Source: Kiritimatiellia bacterium (lineage in GTDB: Bacteria; Verrucomicrobiota; Kiritimatiellia; RFP12; UBA3636). From it: a stretch of DNA of 8,542 bases. Below, one piece after another: positions 1 through 6,679 of this stretch. Both the position numbers and the translations under genes were made by a program. The stretch's first letter is position 1. Each line of letters begins with the position of its first letter. The stretch covers positions 1 to 8,542 of the forward strand of contig JAFUXX010000179.1 in the NCBI GenBank assembly GCA_017476965.1, written 5' to 3'. The notes beneath the pieces are model-generated. The model searched no databases and was not told the DNA's origin. It was given only the letters and a program-made list of their open reading frames with translations.

Positions 1-392
1 CCGCGCTCGCGGGCGCGGTCCGCCACGTACCGCTCCAGGCGGCCGATGGCGACGGACTTCATCGGGTCCTTGAAGATTTTGCCGACGGTGCAGCCCTTCA
101 TGCACTGGCGCTCCTGCGGGCAGACGCGGCCGCAGACGCTCGGCAGGAGGCTCTCCTCGCGGATCACGGCGAACGCGCGGGCGTCGTCGCCGTCCGCGAC
201 GGCCTTGACGAACCGCGGCACGTCGATCGAAACGGGGCAGCCCGCGGTGCACGGCTTGGCCGGGCACTGCAGGCAGCGCGAAGCTTCCAGGCGCGCCATT
301 TCCTCCGTGTAGCCGAGAGCGACCTCGCGCATGTTGCCGATGCGCTCCGAAGGCGGCTGCGACGGCATAGGAACCTGATCGTGAATCGTCAT
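1..392 (-). CDS. GltD/NfnB-type NAD(P)H-dependent Fe-S flavoprotein subunit, N-terminal part
   Basis: Seen: 130 complete codons from the ATG at 392-390, running off the left edge. Two cysteine groups stand out: C40-x2-C43-x4-C48-x3-C52-P and C87-x3-C91-x5-C97-x3-C101, the latter in CGRVCPQERQC. These are followed by SVAIGRLERYVAD. Known: this is the N-terminal Fe-S domain (Fer4_20 type) of the glutamate synthase small subunit/NfnB/dihydropyrimidine dehydrogenase family. The domain binds two [4Fe-4S] clusters and precedes FAD- and NAD(P)H-binding Rossmann folds. These are cytoplasmic enzymes that pass electrons from NADPH to a partner subunit, or from ferredoxin to NADP. The start is supported by GGAG five bases upstream. 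The gene lies 40 bases downstream of the ABC ATPase gene and is probably cotranscribed. Whether it is the glutamate synthase beta subunit or an NfnB/SfrB-like subunit cannot be decided, because the flavin domains and any partner gene are outside the window. Confidence 0.9.
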   Translation of the reverse strand, partial: MTIHDQVPMPSQPPSERIGNMREVALGYTEEMARLEASRCLQCPAKPCTAGCPVSIDVPRFVKAVADGDDARAFAVIREESLLPSVCGRVCPQERQCMKGCTVGKIFKDPMKSVAIGRLERYVADRARER

Positions 393-432
393 GTTGTCTC
401 CCTGCGTGCGTTCGGCGGGGCTGTCCCGCCGG

Positions 433-1200
433 TCAGTACCTTTCGTCCACGCCGCCGACGACGATGTCGAGGTCCGCGACGTCTTCGACCTTGTCCACGC
501 GGCCGCCCTTGATCCACACGATGCGGTCGGAGGCCTTGAGCATCTTGAAGTCGTGGGTCGCCGAAATCACGGTGACACCCTGCGAGCGGCAAAGCCCGCC
601 CATGAGTTCGATTATCTCCGCGCCGGTCTTCTGGTCGAGGTTGGCCGTGGGTTCGTCGGCCAGGATGATCGACGGGTCGTTGGCGAGCGCGCGGGCGACC
701 GCTATGCGCTGCTGCTGGCCGCCGGAGCATTCGCCGGGCAGGTGGTCGAGCCGGTGCGGCAGGCCGACGAGCTCCAGCATCTCGCGGGCCCGGGCCCGGG
801 CGCGGGCCTCGGGAACGCCGAGGAAGGTCATGGGCAGCATGACGTTGCCTGTCGCGGTCAGCCACGGGACGAGGTTGTACGACTGGAACACGTACCCGAT
901 GTGGCGGCAGCGGAAATACGAAAGCTGCGAAGACGCGAGCGAAGGCAGCGACACGCCGCCGACGGAAATCTCGCCGGCTGTTGGCACGTCGAGCGCGCCG
1001 ATCATGTTGAACAGCGTCGACTTGCCCGAGCCGGACGGCCCCATGATCGAAACGTACTCGGCGCGGTACACGTCGAGGTTGATCTTGTCGAGGGCGTACA
1101 CGGTCTCGCCGCCCTTGGTGAAGACCTTGTCCACCCCGCGGACGCGCACCAGCACCTCCTTGCCCGGCGGCGGGGGCGGCGGCTCGTATGGCTTGTTCAA
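433..1200 (-). CDS. ABC transporter ATP-binding protein, LolD/MacB type
   Basis: Seen: 255 residues with a complete nucleotide-binding domain: Walker A GPSGSGKST (54-62), Q-loop Q106 in YVFQSYNL, signature ECSGGQQQR (157-165), Walker B IILADEPTANLD (178-189) and H-loop H216. Known: this layout, with the long ANLD D-loop, fits the LolD/MacB/FtsE group. Its members pair with FtsX-like permeases to move lipoproteins, export peptides or macrolides, or act mechanically on the envelope from the inner face of the cytoplasmic membrane. No permease is encoded next to it here. I chose the TTG at 1200-1198: it overlaps the rfbB stop as TTGA and has GGAG seven bases upstream. Internal GTG codons after AAGGAGG (residues 18 and 20) are an alternative that would remove the odd proline run at residues 7-12. 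The signature has Cys where Leu is usual. The substrate is unknown. Confidence 0.92.
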   Translation of the reverse strand: MNKPYEPPPPPPGKEVLVRVRGVDKVFTKGGETVYALDKINLDVYRAEYVSIMGPSGSGKSTLFNMIGALDVPTAGEISVGGVSLPSLASSQLSYFRCRHIGYVFQSYNLVPWLTATGNVMLPMTFLGVPEARARARAREMLELVGLPHRLDHLPGECSGGQQQRIAVARALANDPSIILADEPTANLDQKTGAEIIELMGGLCRSQGVTVISATHDFKMLKASDRIVWIKGGRVDKVEDVADLDIVVGGVDERY

Positions 1201-2270
1201 CGCCTGTCTCCGTAGTTGCGGTCGATCCATTCGCGGTACGCGCCGGTCCGCACGGAATCGACCCATTCCGCGTGGGAGAGGTACCAGAGCACGGTCTCGC
1301 GGAAGCCGGACTCCGCGTCGTGCGCCGGTTTCCAGCCGAAATCGCGCTCCAGCTTCGAGCAGTCGATGGCGTAGCGCCTGTCGTGCCCGGGCCGGTCGGC
1401 CACGTGGACGACGAGGGACGAGCGCGGCGCGCCGGACGGCAGCGGCGCGGGCGCGAGGGCGTCCACGAGGGCGCAGACGCGCGCCACGACGTCGGCGTTG
1501 CGCATTTCGCAGCGGCCGCCCACGCAGTAGGTCTCGCCTTCGGCGGCGCGCCGCATCACGGTCCATATCGCGGCGCAGTGGTCCTCCACGTGCAGCCAGT
1601 CGCGAACGTTGAGGCCTTCGCCGTAGACGGGAAGCGGCTTGCCTTCGAGCGCGTTCAGCACCATGAGCGGCACGAGTTTCTCCGGGAACTGGTACGGGCC
1701 GTAGTTGTTGGAGCAGTTGGTGATCGTGACGGGCAGGCCGTACGTGTCGCGGAACGCGCGCACGAGATGGTCGCTCCCGGCCTTGGACGCCGAATACGGG
1801 CTGTGCGGGGCGTAAGGAGTGGTTTCGGAGAAGAACCCCGTCGGGCCGAGCGAGCCGAACACCTCGTCCGTCGAAACGTGGTGGAAAAGCTTGAACGCGC
1901 CGCCGCGCGCCCGCGCCGCCTGGAGGAGATTGAGGGTGCCGAGGACGTTCGTTTCGACGAACGCGGCGGGCTCGCGGATGGAGCGGTCCACGTGCGACTC
2001 GGCGGCGAAGTGCACGACGCAGTCCACGTCGAACTTCTCCATCGCAGCGCCGACCGCCGCCGCGTCCCGGATGTCGGCGTGGACGAACTCGTAGCGGCCG
2101 CCCTCCGCCGCGGCGACGTCGTCGAGATTGTGGCGGTTGCCCGCGTAGGTGAGCGCGTCGAACACGACGACGCGCCCGGAGAATTCCGGTCTCGAAAAGA
2201 CGTGACGCACGAAGTTGGAGCCGATGAACCCGGCCCCTCCCGTGACGAGGATGTTCTGGAACTGTCGCAT
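1197..2270 (-). CDS. rfbB: dTDP-glucose 4,6-dehydratase
   Basis: Converts dTDP-glucose to dTDP-4-keto-6-deoxyglucose using bound NAD, the second step of dTDP-L-rhamnose and other deoxysugar pathways for cell-surface polysaccharide. Seen: 357 residues, the usual family length. Features in order are the NAD-binding TGGAGFIGSN (10-19), HFAAESHVDRS (87-97), catalytic T134-D135-E136 in STDEVFG, Y159 and K163 of YSASK, NNYGPYQFPEKL (188-199), VRDWLHVEDHC (222-232) and DRPGHDRRYAID (292-303). These motifs separate RmlB from general sugar epimerases. The ATG at 2270-2268 places the fold directly at the N-terminus. No useful Shine-Dalgarno is seen, but a TATAAT box sits seven bases upstream. The stop overlaps the TTG start of the ABC ATPase gene, so the two are likely translationally coupled. 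The rest of the rhamnose pathway (rmlA, rmlC, rmlD) is absent from this window. Confidence 0.97.
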   Translation of the reverse strand: MRQFQNILVTGGAGFIGSNFVRHVFSRPEFSGRVVVFDALTYAGNRHNLDDVAAAEGGRYEFVHADIRDAAAVGAAMEKFDVDCVVHFAAESHVDRSIREPAAFVETNVLGTLNLLQAARARGGAFKLFHHVSTDEVFGSLGPTGFFSETTPYAPHSPYSASKAGSDHLVRAFRDTYGLPVTITNCSNNYGPYQFPEKLVPLMVLNALEGKPLPVYGEGLNVRDWLHVEDHCAAIWTVMRRAAEGETYCVGGRCEMRNADVVARVCALVDALAPAPLPSGAPRSSLVVHVADRPGHDRRYAIDCSKLERDFGWKPAHDAESGFRETVLWYLSHAEWVDSVRTGAYREWIDRNYGDRR

Positions 2271-2277
2271 GCCCCCG

Positions 2278-2306
2278 ATTATACCCCATGCCCCGCCGCC
2301 GCGCAA
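2278..2306 (-). promoter_or_regulatory. Putative leaderless promoter of rfbB (TTGCGC-17-TATAAT)
   Basis: On the minus strand, TTGCGC (2306-2301) is followed by a 17-base spacer and a perfect TATAAT (2283-2278). Seven bases then precede the rfbB ATG at 2270. A sigma-70-type start normally falls about seven bases after the -10 box, which here is the start codon itself. The same arrangement occurs in front of two other genes of the window. The -35 match is only TTG, and it lies within the preceding hairpin. Inferred from sequence and spacing only. Confidence 0.6.
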
Positions 2307-2322
2307 ACCTCGCGCGGCGGGG
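2291..2322 (-). terminator. GC-rich hairpin between the propeller gene and rfbB
   Basis: Nine bases (2291-2299) are perfectly complementary to 2314-2322. After one bulged base (2300), three further pairs form (2301-2303 with 2311-2313), closing on a seven-base loop. It lies 13 bases after the stop of the upstream minus-strand gene and just before the rfbB -10 box, so it could end the upstream transcript. No U-tract follows in either direction, so it is not a canonical intrinsic terminator. It may be a 3'-end stabiliser or a chance GC-rich palindrome, and it overlaps the proposed rfbB -35. Confidence 0.4.
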
Positions 2323-2335
2323 ATGGAAAGAGGCG

Positions 2336-3247
2336 TCAAAGGCCGGAAAAACGGACCTTGTGGAGCTTGGAAGGACAGTCGTCGCCGCAATCCTCGGCGA
2401 TCCAGACGCACCCGCGGGCCGGGTCGGCGCAAACGCCTTCCGGGTTCCAGTCCGCGAAACTCCCGAGCGGGTACGAGGCGAGCAGCCGCGTCGCGCCGCC
2501 GTCGAACAGGTAGAGAGTGTACGGCAGGTACTCCGGCCGGTTGCGGTTGGAGTTGGAGTCGAGCGCCCAGAGACGGTCCGCTCCCGGCTCCCGGCACAAC
2601 CCCGCGATTTCGGAAATCGTCGGCACGACGGAGCGCAGGCTCCGCTTGTCCGCCGTCTTTTCGCCCGAAAGCGAGTACTCCCAAAGCGTGGCGCCGGTCT
2701 GCGCGCCGAGGTACAGCCGCCCGCGGTACCAGGTCAACCCTTCGAGCCCGGAGTTGCCCATCCCCTTGGCTTCCTCGACGTCGAAAAGCGGGACCGCCTC
2801 CTTGTACGGCGGGGAAATGCGCAGCACTGCGGACGGCTCGTCGCAGACGTAAAGATCGCCGGTCTCGGGATCGATCGTCAGGCCCTCGAAGTCTCCCGCC
2901 ACGGCCCAGAGCAGCTCGTACGATCCGTCGAAGCCGATTTTGTAGAAATGGCCGTTGTCGCCGACGCCCCACAGGAAGTCGCCGTCCTTGGAAAGGCAAA
3001 TCCCGGAAAGCTCGACCACGTAGTCCTTCTCGCTGCGGCGCAGGACGAACGTTTCGTGGCCTTCCATCACGGGAACGCCGGCCGGGGTTGCTGATGCGAC
3101 GGCGGCGGGAGTGGCGGCGGGAGCTGGAGCGGCGGCGGAAGCGGTGCCGGGGGCCGCCGCGGGGGTGTCGGCGACGACCTGGAAAGCGGCGGCGAAAGCC
3201 GCCGCGGCAACCGGAAGACGAACTGAAAAACGGGAGGGTGCTTTCAT
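2336..3247 (-). CDS. Secreted SdiA-regulated/YjiK-like beta-propeller protein
   Basis: Seen: 303 residues. A signal peptide (basic start, hydrophobic alanine-rich core, likely cut after VVA at 26) is followed by an Ala/Pro/Thr-rich linker (about 27-59). The rest is a repetitive beta domain in which a short motif recurs: ELSGIC (79), DFEGLTID (119), GLEGLTWY (168), EIAGLC (213), NPEGVCAD (268). Each recurrence is followed by strands such as DFLWGVGDNG, GDLYVCDE and GRLYLGAQ. Known: an (E)-G-[LIV] motif every 45-50 residues, with 'W.v.D' strands, is typical of SdiA-regulated/YjiK and esterase-like-phytase propellers, which often bind Ca2+. Enzymatic activity is uncertain. Inferred: an exported envelope or periplasmic protein. 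The ATG at 3247 is chosen because it gives a clean signal peptide and lies seven bases after TATAAT. Upstream in-frame codons belong to spacer and antisense sequence. It is divergent from the large surface-protein gene and separated from rfbB by a hairpin. Confidence 0.8.
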   Translation of the reverse strand: MKAPSRFSVRLPVAAAAFAAAFQVVADTPAAAPGTASAAAPAPAATPAAVASATPAGVPVMEGHETFVLRRSEKDYVVELSGICLSKDGDFLWGVGDNGHFYKIGFDGSYELLWAVAGDFEGLTIDPETGDLYVCDEPSAVLRISPPYKEAVPLFDVEEAKGMGNSGLEGLTWYRGRLYLGAQTGATLWEYSLSGEKTADKRSLRSVVPTISEIAGLCREPGADRLWALDSNSNRNRPEYLPYTLYLFDGGATRLLASYPLGSFADWNPEGVCADPARGCVWIAEDCGDDCPSKLHKVRFSGL

Positions 3248-3254
3248 GCGCCCG

Positions 3255-3283
3255 ATTATACCGTGACGGCAGAAACTCCGCAA
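3255..3283 (-). promoter_or_regulatory. Putative leaderless promoter of the propeller gene (TTGCGG-17-TATAAT)
   Basis: On the minus strand, TTGCGG (3283-3278), a 17-base spacer and a perfect TATAAT (3260-3255) lead, after seven bases (CGGGCGC), to the ATG at 3247. Box order, spacer length and distance to the ATG are the same as for rfbB, and GGTATAATCGGG is common to both. No Shine-Dalgarno is present. A start site at the ATG, giving a leaderless transcript, is inferred. Confidence 0.65.
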
Positions 3284-3324
3284 ATCGGCGCGGAGCGGCC
3301 GGCCGAGATTATTCGCGTGAAATG

Positions 3325-3350
3325 CGCGCAAACGGAGGTTTTTGTGCGCG
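3325..3350. repeat. Short inverted repeat in the divergent spacer
   Basis: CGCGCA (3325-3330) and its exact complement TGCGCG (3345-3350) are separated by 14 bases. Additional A/T pairing (AA after the left arm, TT before the right arm) is interrupted by one mismatch. It could be a dyad operator shared by the divergent genes, or a small hairpin. Six-base GC-rich dyads are common by chance in sequence of this composition, so support is weak. Confidence 0.2.
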
Positions 3351-3381
3351 AAACGAAAGTACCGAAAAGCATGAAAAAGGG

Positions 3382-3387
3382 TACATT
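3382..3387 (+). promoter_or_regulatory. Possible -10 box for the large surface-protein gene
   Basis: GGTACATTCGACGCG at 3380-3394 resembles the GGTAYAATCGGSSGC context of the other three promoters, with TACATT as the -10 box. If used, transcription would begin near 3395 and leave a leader of roughly 67 bases, unlike the leaderless arrangement elsewhere. No good -35 hexamer is found 16-18 bases upstream. This is tentative. Confidence 0.3.
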
Positions 3388-3461
3388 CGACGCGTAAAAG
3401 GATTGTCGGCGTCGCGGAGCGGGTTCCGTCGGCCGTCGGCAACGACAACGGACCGAAAACA

Positions 3462-6400
3462 ATGAACCCAAATCCCGGCAAATCCACGGTTTCGATTCTT
3501 TCGGCGGCGGCGTTCTTGACCGCCGCGAGCGCCTTCGCCACGCTCCCGGCGGACGTCGCCACGACCTACTACTGGCAGAAACCCAGCAACGAATGGGGCT
3601 CGTGGGACTACGCCAGCAACTGGCGCACCGGAGCCGAGGACGGCGATGCGGCATCCGGACCTCCAGGACAGGACGACTACATCTACGGCGAAAAGAACGG
3701 ATTCAGGCGCAACTACGACCTGGACGACGGCGATTGGACGATTGCCGGATGGGAAACGACGGGCGACTGGAACCGCCACTACGTCACGTTCCGCAACGGC
3801 ACCATCCGGCTGACGGGCGACAAGTGCGTGACGCACAGCGACACCGTGACGCTCGAATCCGGTTCCAACCTCGTCTGGGAAAAAGGCTCGCTCTACTACG
3901 CCTCGCGCGGCCACGGCGCCGAGGACCAGTGGTACGTCCGCTCGGGCGCGTCGCTCGCGATGTACGGCACGTTCCTCATGTGGAACGTCAGGATAAACGT
4001 CGACGAGGGGGCGGACATGGTCCTCGCGCCCGAAAAGATCGGCTTCTCCGGCGCATCTTGGTTCCCGGGGATAATCGCGAACAACGGGACTCTCAAGATT
4101 CCCCACGGCCTTTCGTTCGAATACGTCATCGACCCGGAAACAGACTTGGACAGTCCGGTGGACAAGGGTCTTTTCACGCTCCAGCAGCAGGGCGGCGTCC
4201 TCGAAATCGGCGGCCCGGTTTCCAAGAACTCCTGCGAAGGCACGTACACGGTGAACATTTCCGGCGGCACGGTCCACGCCACCGGCGACGTGTCTCTCGA
4301 CGTGAGCAACACGATCTTTTCCGGCGACGCGACGCTCGACGTGGACGAAGGCGCCACGCTCGACGCCGGCGACTCCGCCTACGACGGCTCGGTCGCGCTC
4401 GTCAAGACCGGCGCCGGCGCTCTCGTGCTGCACGACGTGCCGGATTCCCTGACCGTCCAATCCGGCGCGGTTTCGTTCCGCGGCGCGACCGCGACGCAGA
4501 TGTCCAAGCTCGCTCTCGCCGCCGGCACGGTATTCGAAACTCCGCTCCCGAATCTCCGGATCGACTCGATTCCGACATTCGCCGGAACGCTGGCGATCAC
4601 CAAACCCGGACTTTACGTCCGCACCGCCGCCTCCGCCGCCGCGCGCGTGACTGTCGATCTCTCCGGTTTCACGCCGGGAAGCGTCGTTGCCACGACTCCT
4701 GACTCCGCGCTGCGCGCCAAGATCAAAACCGCGGCCGAAGCGGCCGCGGCGGAAAACGGGATGTCGATCGCGCTCGACGGGCAGAGCGTCGTCGTCGCCA
4801 TCACCGCCGAAACTCCCGTGTTCGAATCCACGACCGTACGCGACATGGCGAACGCGGCGGGGTGGAGCACAGGCTCGGTCCCGGCCGCCGGAGCCGACGT
4901 TCTGGTGAAAGGCGTCGGCGTCATGGCCGAATACACGCCAGAAACGCCGCAATTCGGTTCGATTTCCGTGCTCGACGGCGCCAAACTCGTTTTGCGCCGA
5001 CTTCCCGGATCGACGTCGATCGATTTCGGCCAAAATTCGGGACTCGTCGTCGGCACGGGGATCGAAATTGAATTCGCCTCCGCGCCGGCGGCCGACTCGC
5101 TCGCGCTCGAACCAGGTTCGCGGCTGGTCGTCGCGGACGGATCCAGCTTCACGATGCCGGCGACGTTCGCCGCGACTGCGACGGGCGTCGCCGACCTGCC
5201 GGAAATCGACGTCGGCGACGGAGCCGTGCTATCCGTCCCGGGCGGATTCAAGTTCCGCAACGTCAAGCTCGACCTGCGCGGATCGGTCGAAGCGTCGTCC
5301 GACGGGCCGCTGACGTTCGGCTACGCCGCCGCGGGCGAAACCGCGTGGTTCGGCATGTACGCCTCCAACGCCACGATCCGCGCGCGCAACAACGTCTCGA
5401 AGCGCGGCGGCTCGAACTTGCGGTTCTTCTGCCCGGAAGACGGCGGCCGCGTCGTTCCGGCCGCCAAGACGGAATTCCACGGCACGGCGTTCGTCCGCAC
5501 CGGCAACGACGGTTTCGATTTCGGCGTTCTGAATCCCGAAGAGATCGACGTCGAGATCGAGCTCGCGGATTCGTCGTTCGATTCCGACTTCGATCTCGCG
5601 ATCTCGGGCGGCGTGCGCCTCGTGGCGCGCGACGGCACGACGATCCGCAAGCGCACCTACAGCATCCAGAACGATTCGAGCAACGTGACCGTTTCCGGGC
5701 GCGGGGTGCTGGATCTGGAGGACGGCTCGTTCTTCATGTTCCAGATTTCCGGCAACGGCAACGGCCAGAACGGATGCCTCAAGCTCAAGCCGTCGCAGGA
5801 CGGATACGAGTCGCTCGTGATCGGCGACGGCGCGCGCGCCTCGTACTTCACGCTCTCGAAGGCCGCCGCCGACCTCGACGGCAACCGCGGCACGATCGTG
5901 CTCGGCAACGGCGTGTTCGAAGTCGCGACGCCGACATGGTACGGCCTGTGGCGCCACTGCCGGGCGTTCGAAGGCTCCCGCGAAGTGCGCATCGAGGACG
6001 GCAAGACGTTCCTCTACCGCCGCGCGTCGATTTCGCAAGAGGGCGATTCGCAGTCCGGCGACAACCACGCGTACGTGTTCGACCTCGCGGATTTCACGGG
6101 GACGGGCGACCTGCGCTTCTGCAACGTCTACTCCGGCAAAACGCTCGACGTCACGATCTCCAACGCGATGACGCGCGCCGGCGGCACGGTTTCCGCGGAA
6201 GCCGACCACGACAACTGCGCGACGCGCCTCCGCTTCTTCGACGGCTCGGCGTGGGGCGGCACCGTCGAGTGGAACGACGAATCGACGTTCCTCGCCGGTC
6301 CCGAGGTCGAGACCGCCGATCCCGAGCGCAAAATCCCCGGCCCGGCGGAAGTCGCGTTCGGCGGACTGCACCTTGCCACGGACATTTCGATCCGCGTCTG

Positions 6401-6656
6401 GGAAGACGGGCGCAGCGACCTCGTGAACGTCGGCGCGGGCGGAATCACCGGCGGCGGGAAAATCAAACTCGCGCTCCAGGACGATTTCGAACTCGACGAC
6501 GGCCCGAGCTGGCTCGTCGCCCGCGTCCCGGCCGGCACCGCCCTCCCCGCCGTGGAACAGAAGCTCTACAAGCTCATCCCCGAACCCACCCCCGGAAAAT
6601 CCGGCTGCTGGGACGTCTGGGCCCGCCAGGCGATCACGATGATCCTGCTCAAGTAG
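3462..6656 (+). CDS. Large secreted beta-rich surface protein with autotransporter-type strand repeat
   Basis: Seen: 1064 residues. A signal peptide (about 1-26, likely cut after ASAFA) is followed by a module with WGSWDYASNWRTG (45-57) and a P-x-x-x-D-D-Y segment. Residues 311-324 (VALVKTGAGALVLHD) match the autotransporter-associated beta-strand/PATR pattern 'L.KtGaGtL.L'. A second module near 456-484 has AAGWSTGSVPAAGADVLVKG. The remainder is Gly/Asp/Val-rich, with alternating strands and many 'GDGA', 'DG' turns, suggesting a beta-helix or beta-sandwich stalk. Known: such proteins are abundant in Verrucomicrobiota/Kiritimatiellota genomes, and their functions are mostly unproven. No C-terminal autotransporter barrel, PEP-CTERM tail or LPXTG anchor is visible. 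The C-terminus (KSGCWDVWARQAITMILLK) is short and hydrophobic at the end. Inferred: an exported adhesin or surface-layer-like protein. The ATG at 3462 is chosen for its signal peptide; no clear Shine-Dalgarno precedes it. Confidence 0.85.
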   Translation: MNPNPGKSTVSILSAAAFLTAASAFATLPADVATTYYWQKPSNEWGSWDYASNWRTGAEDGDAASGPPGQDDYIYGEKNGFRRNYDLDDGDWTIAGWETTGDWNRHYVTFRNGTIRLTGDKCVTHSDTVTLESGSNLVWEKGSLYYASRGHGAEDQWYVRSGASLAMYGTFLMWNVRINVDEGADMVLAPEKIGFSGASWFPGIIANNGTLKIPHGLSFEYVIDPETDLDSPVDKGLFTLQQQGGVLEIGGPVSKNSCEGTYTVNISGGTVHATGDVSLDVSNTIFSGDATLDVDEGATLDAGDSAYDGSVALVKTGAGALVLHDVPDSLTVQSGAVSFRGATATQMSKLALAAGTVFETPLPNLRIDSIPTFAGTLAITKPGLYVRTAASAAARVTVDLSGFTPGSVVATTPDSALRAKIKTAAEAAAAENGMSIALDGQSVVVAITAETPVFESTTVRDMANAAGWSTGSVPAAGADVLVKGVGVMAEYTPETPQFGSISVLDGAKLVLRRLPGSTSIDFGQNSGLVVGTGIEIEFASAPAADSLALEPGSRLVVADGSSFTMPATFAATATGVADLPEIDVGDGAVLSVPGGFKFRNVKLDLRGSVEASSDGPLTFGYAAAGETAWFGMYASNATIRARNNVSKRGGSNLRFFCPEDGGRVVPAAKTEFHGTAFVRTGNDGFDFGVLNPEEIDVEIELADSSFDSDFDLAISGGVRLVARDGTTIRKRTYSIQNDSSNVTVSGRGVLDLEDGSFFMFQISGNGNGQNGCLKLKPSQDGYESLVIGDGARASYFTLSKAAADLDGNRGTIVLGNGVFEVATPTWYGLWRHCRAFEGSREVRIEDGKTFLYRRASISQEGDSQSGDNHAYVFDLADFTGTGDLRFCNVYSGKTLDVTISNAMTRAGGTVSAEADHDNCATRLRFFDGSAWGGTVEWNDESTFLAGPEVETADPERKIPGPAEVAFGGLHLATDISIRVWEDGRSDLVNVGAGGITGGGKIKLALQDDFELDDGPSWLVARVPAGTALPAVEQKLYKLIPEPTPGKSGCWDVWARQAITMILLK

Positions 6657-6679
6657 CCGCAGCGCGAACGGAGGGTTTG

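Larger units (their letters stand above)
3248..3461. other. Divergent intergenic region
   Basis: This is the only long non-coding stretch in the window, lying between two divergent genes for secreted proteins. Its left side holds the minus-strand promoter. Its centre has a short inverted repeat (CGCGCA at 3325-3330 and TGCGCG at 3345-3350, flanked by A- and T-rich stretches). Its right side has a possible plus-strand -10 box, and an A-rich patch (about 3351-3400) lower in G+C than the rest. The last 60 bases contain GTCGGC three times. No RNA gene or convincing small protein gene is seen. Confidence 0.6.

Noticed and set aside
391..1612. Plus-strand open frames (391-1215 and 464-1612) opposite the ABC ATPase gene
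   Set aside because: They are antisense to intact Walker A/B and signature motifs, without their own domains or start signals.
1201..2289. An apparent fusion of a long Arg-rich N-terminus to the ABC ATPase, since the frame stays open to 2289
   Set aside because: This stretch is the out-of-frame reading of rfbB; the ATPase domain starts after the TTG at 1200.
1188..2513. A 441-codon plus-strand open frame opposite rfbB
   Set aside because: rfbB on the minus strand has all catalytic motifs, and the plus frame shows none and is His/Val/Arg-rich.
3371..3397. An eight-codon mini-frame (MKKGTFDA) that could be a leader peptide
   Set aside because: There is no ribosome-binding site, no terminator/antiterminator pair downstream and no run of regulatory codons; it also contains the candidate -10 box.
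3322..3465. A 47-codon plus-strand frame from ATG 3322 whose TGA overlaps the ATG of the surface-protein gene (ATGA)
   Set aside because: The overlap is suggestive of a coupled upstream peptide, but there is no Shine-Dalgarno or -10 box at the right place, the composition is Arg/Ser-rich like a random GC-rich frame, and the best -10 candidate lies inside it.
4065..4085. GATAATCG (about 4069) and CATAATCG (about 7587), resembling the promoter core
   Set aside because: Both lie inside strongly supported coding sequence, with no ATG seven bases downstream, so they are taken as chance matches.
4725..4755. Palindromic GCGGCCGAAGCGGCCGC within the surface-protein gene
   Set aside because: It is in frame in an alanine-rich helix-like segment (AAEAAAAE), and the symmetry follows from GCC/GCG alanine codons.
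3309..5033. A 574-codon minus-strand open frame opposite the first half of the surface-protein gene
   Set aside because: It is antisense to a gene with a signal peptide and family motifs, its composition is that of a shadow frame, and it runs through the divergent spacer.
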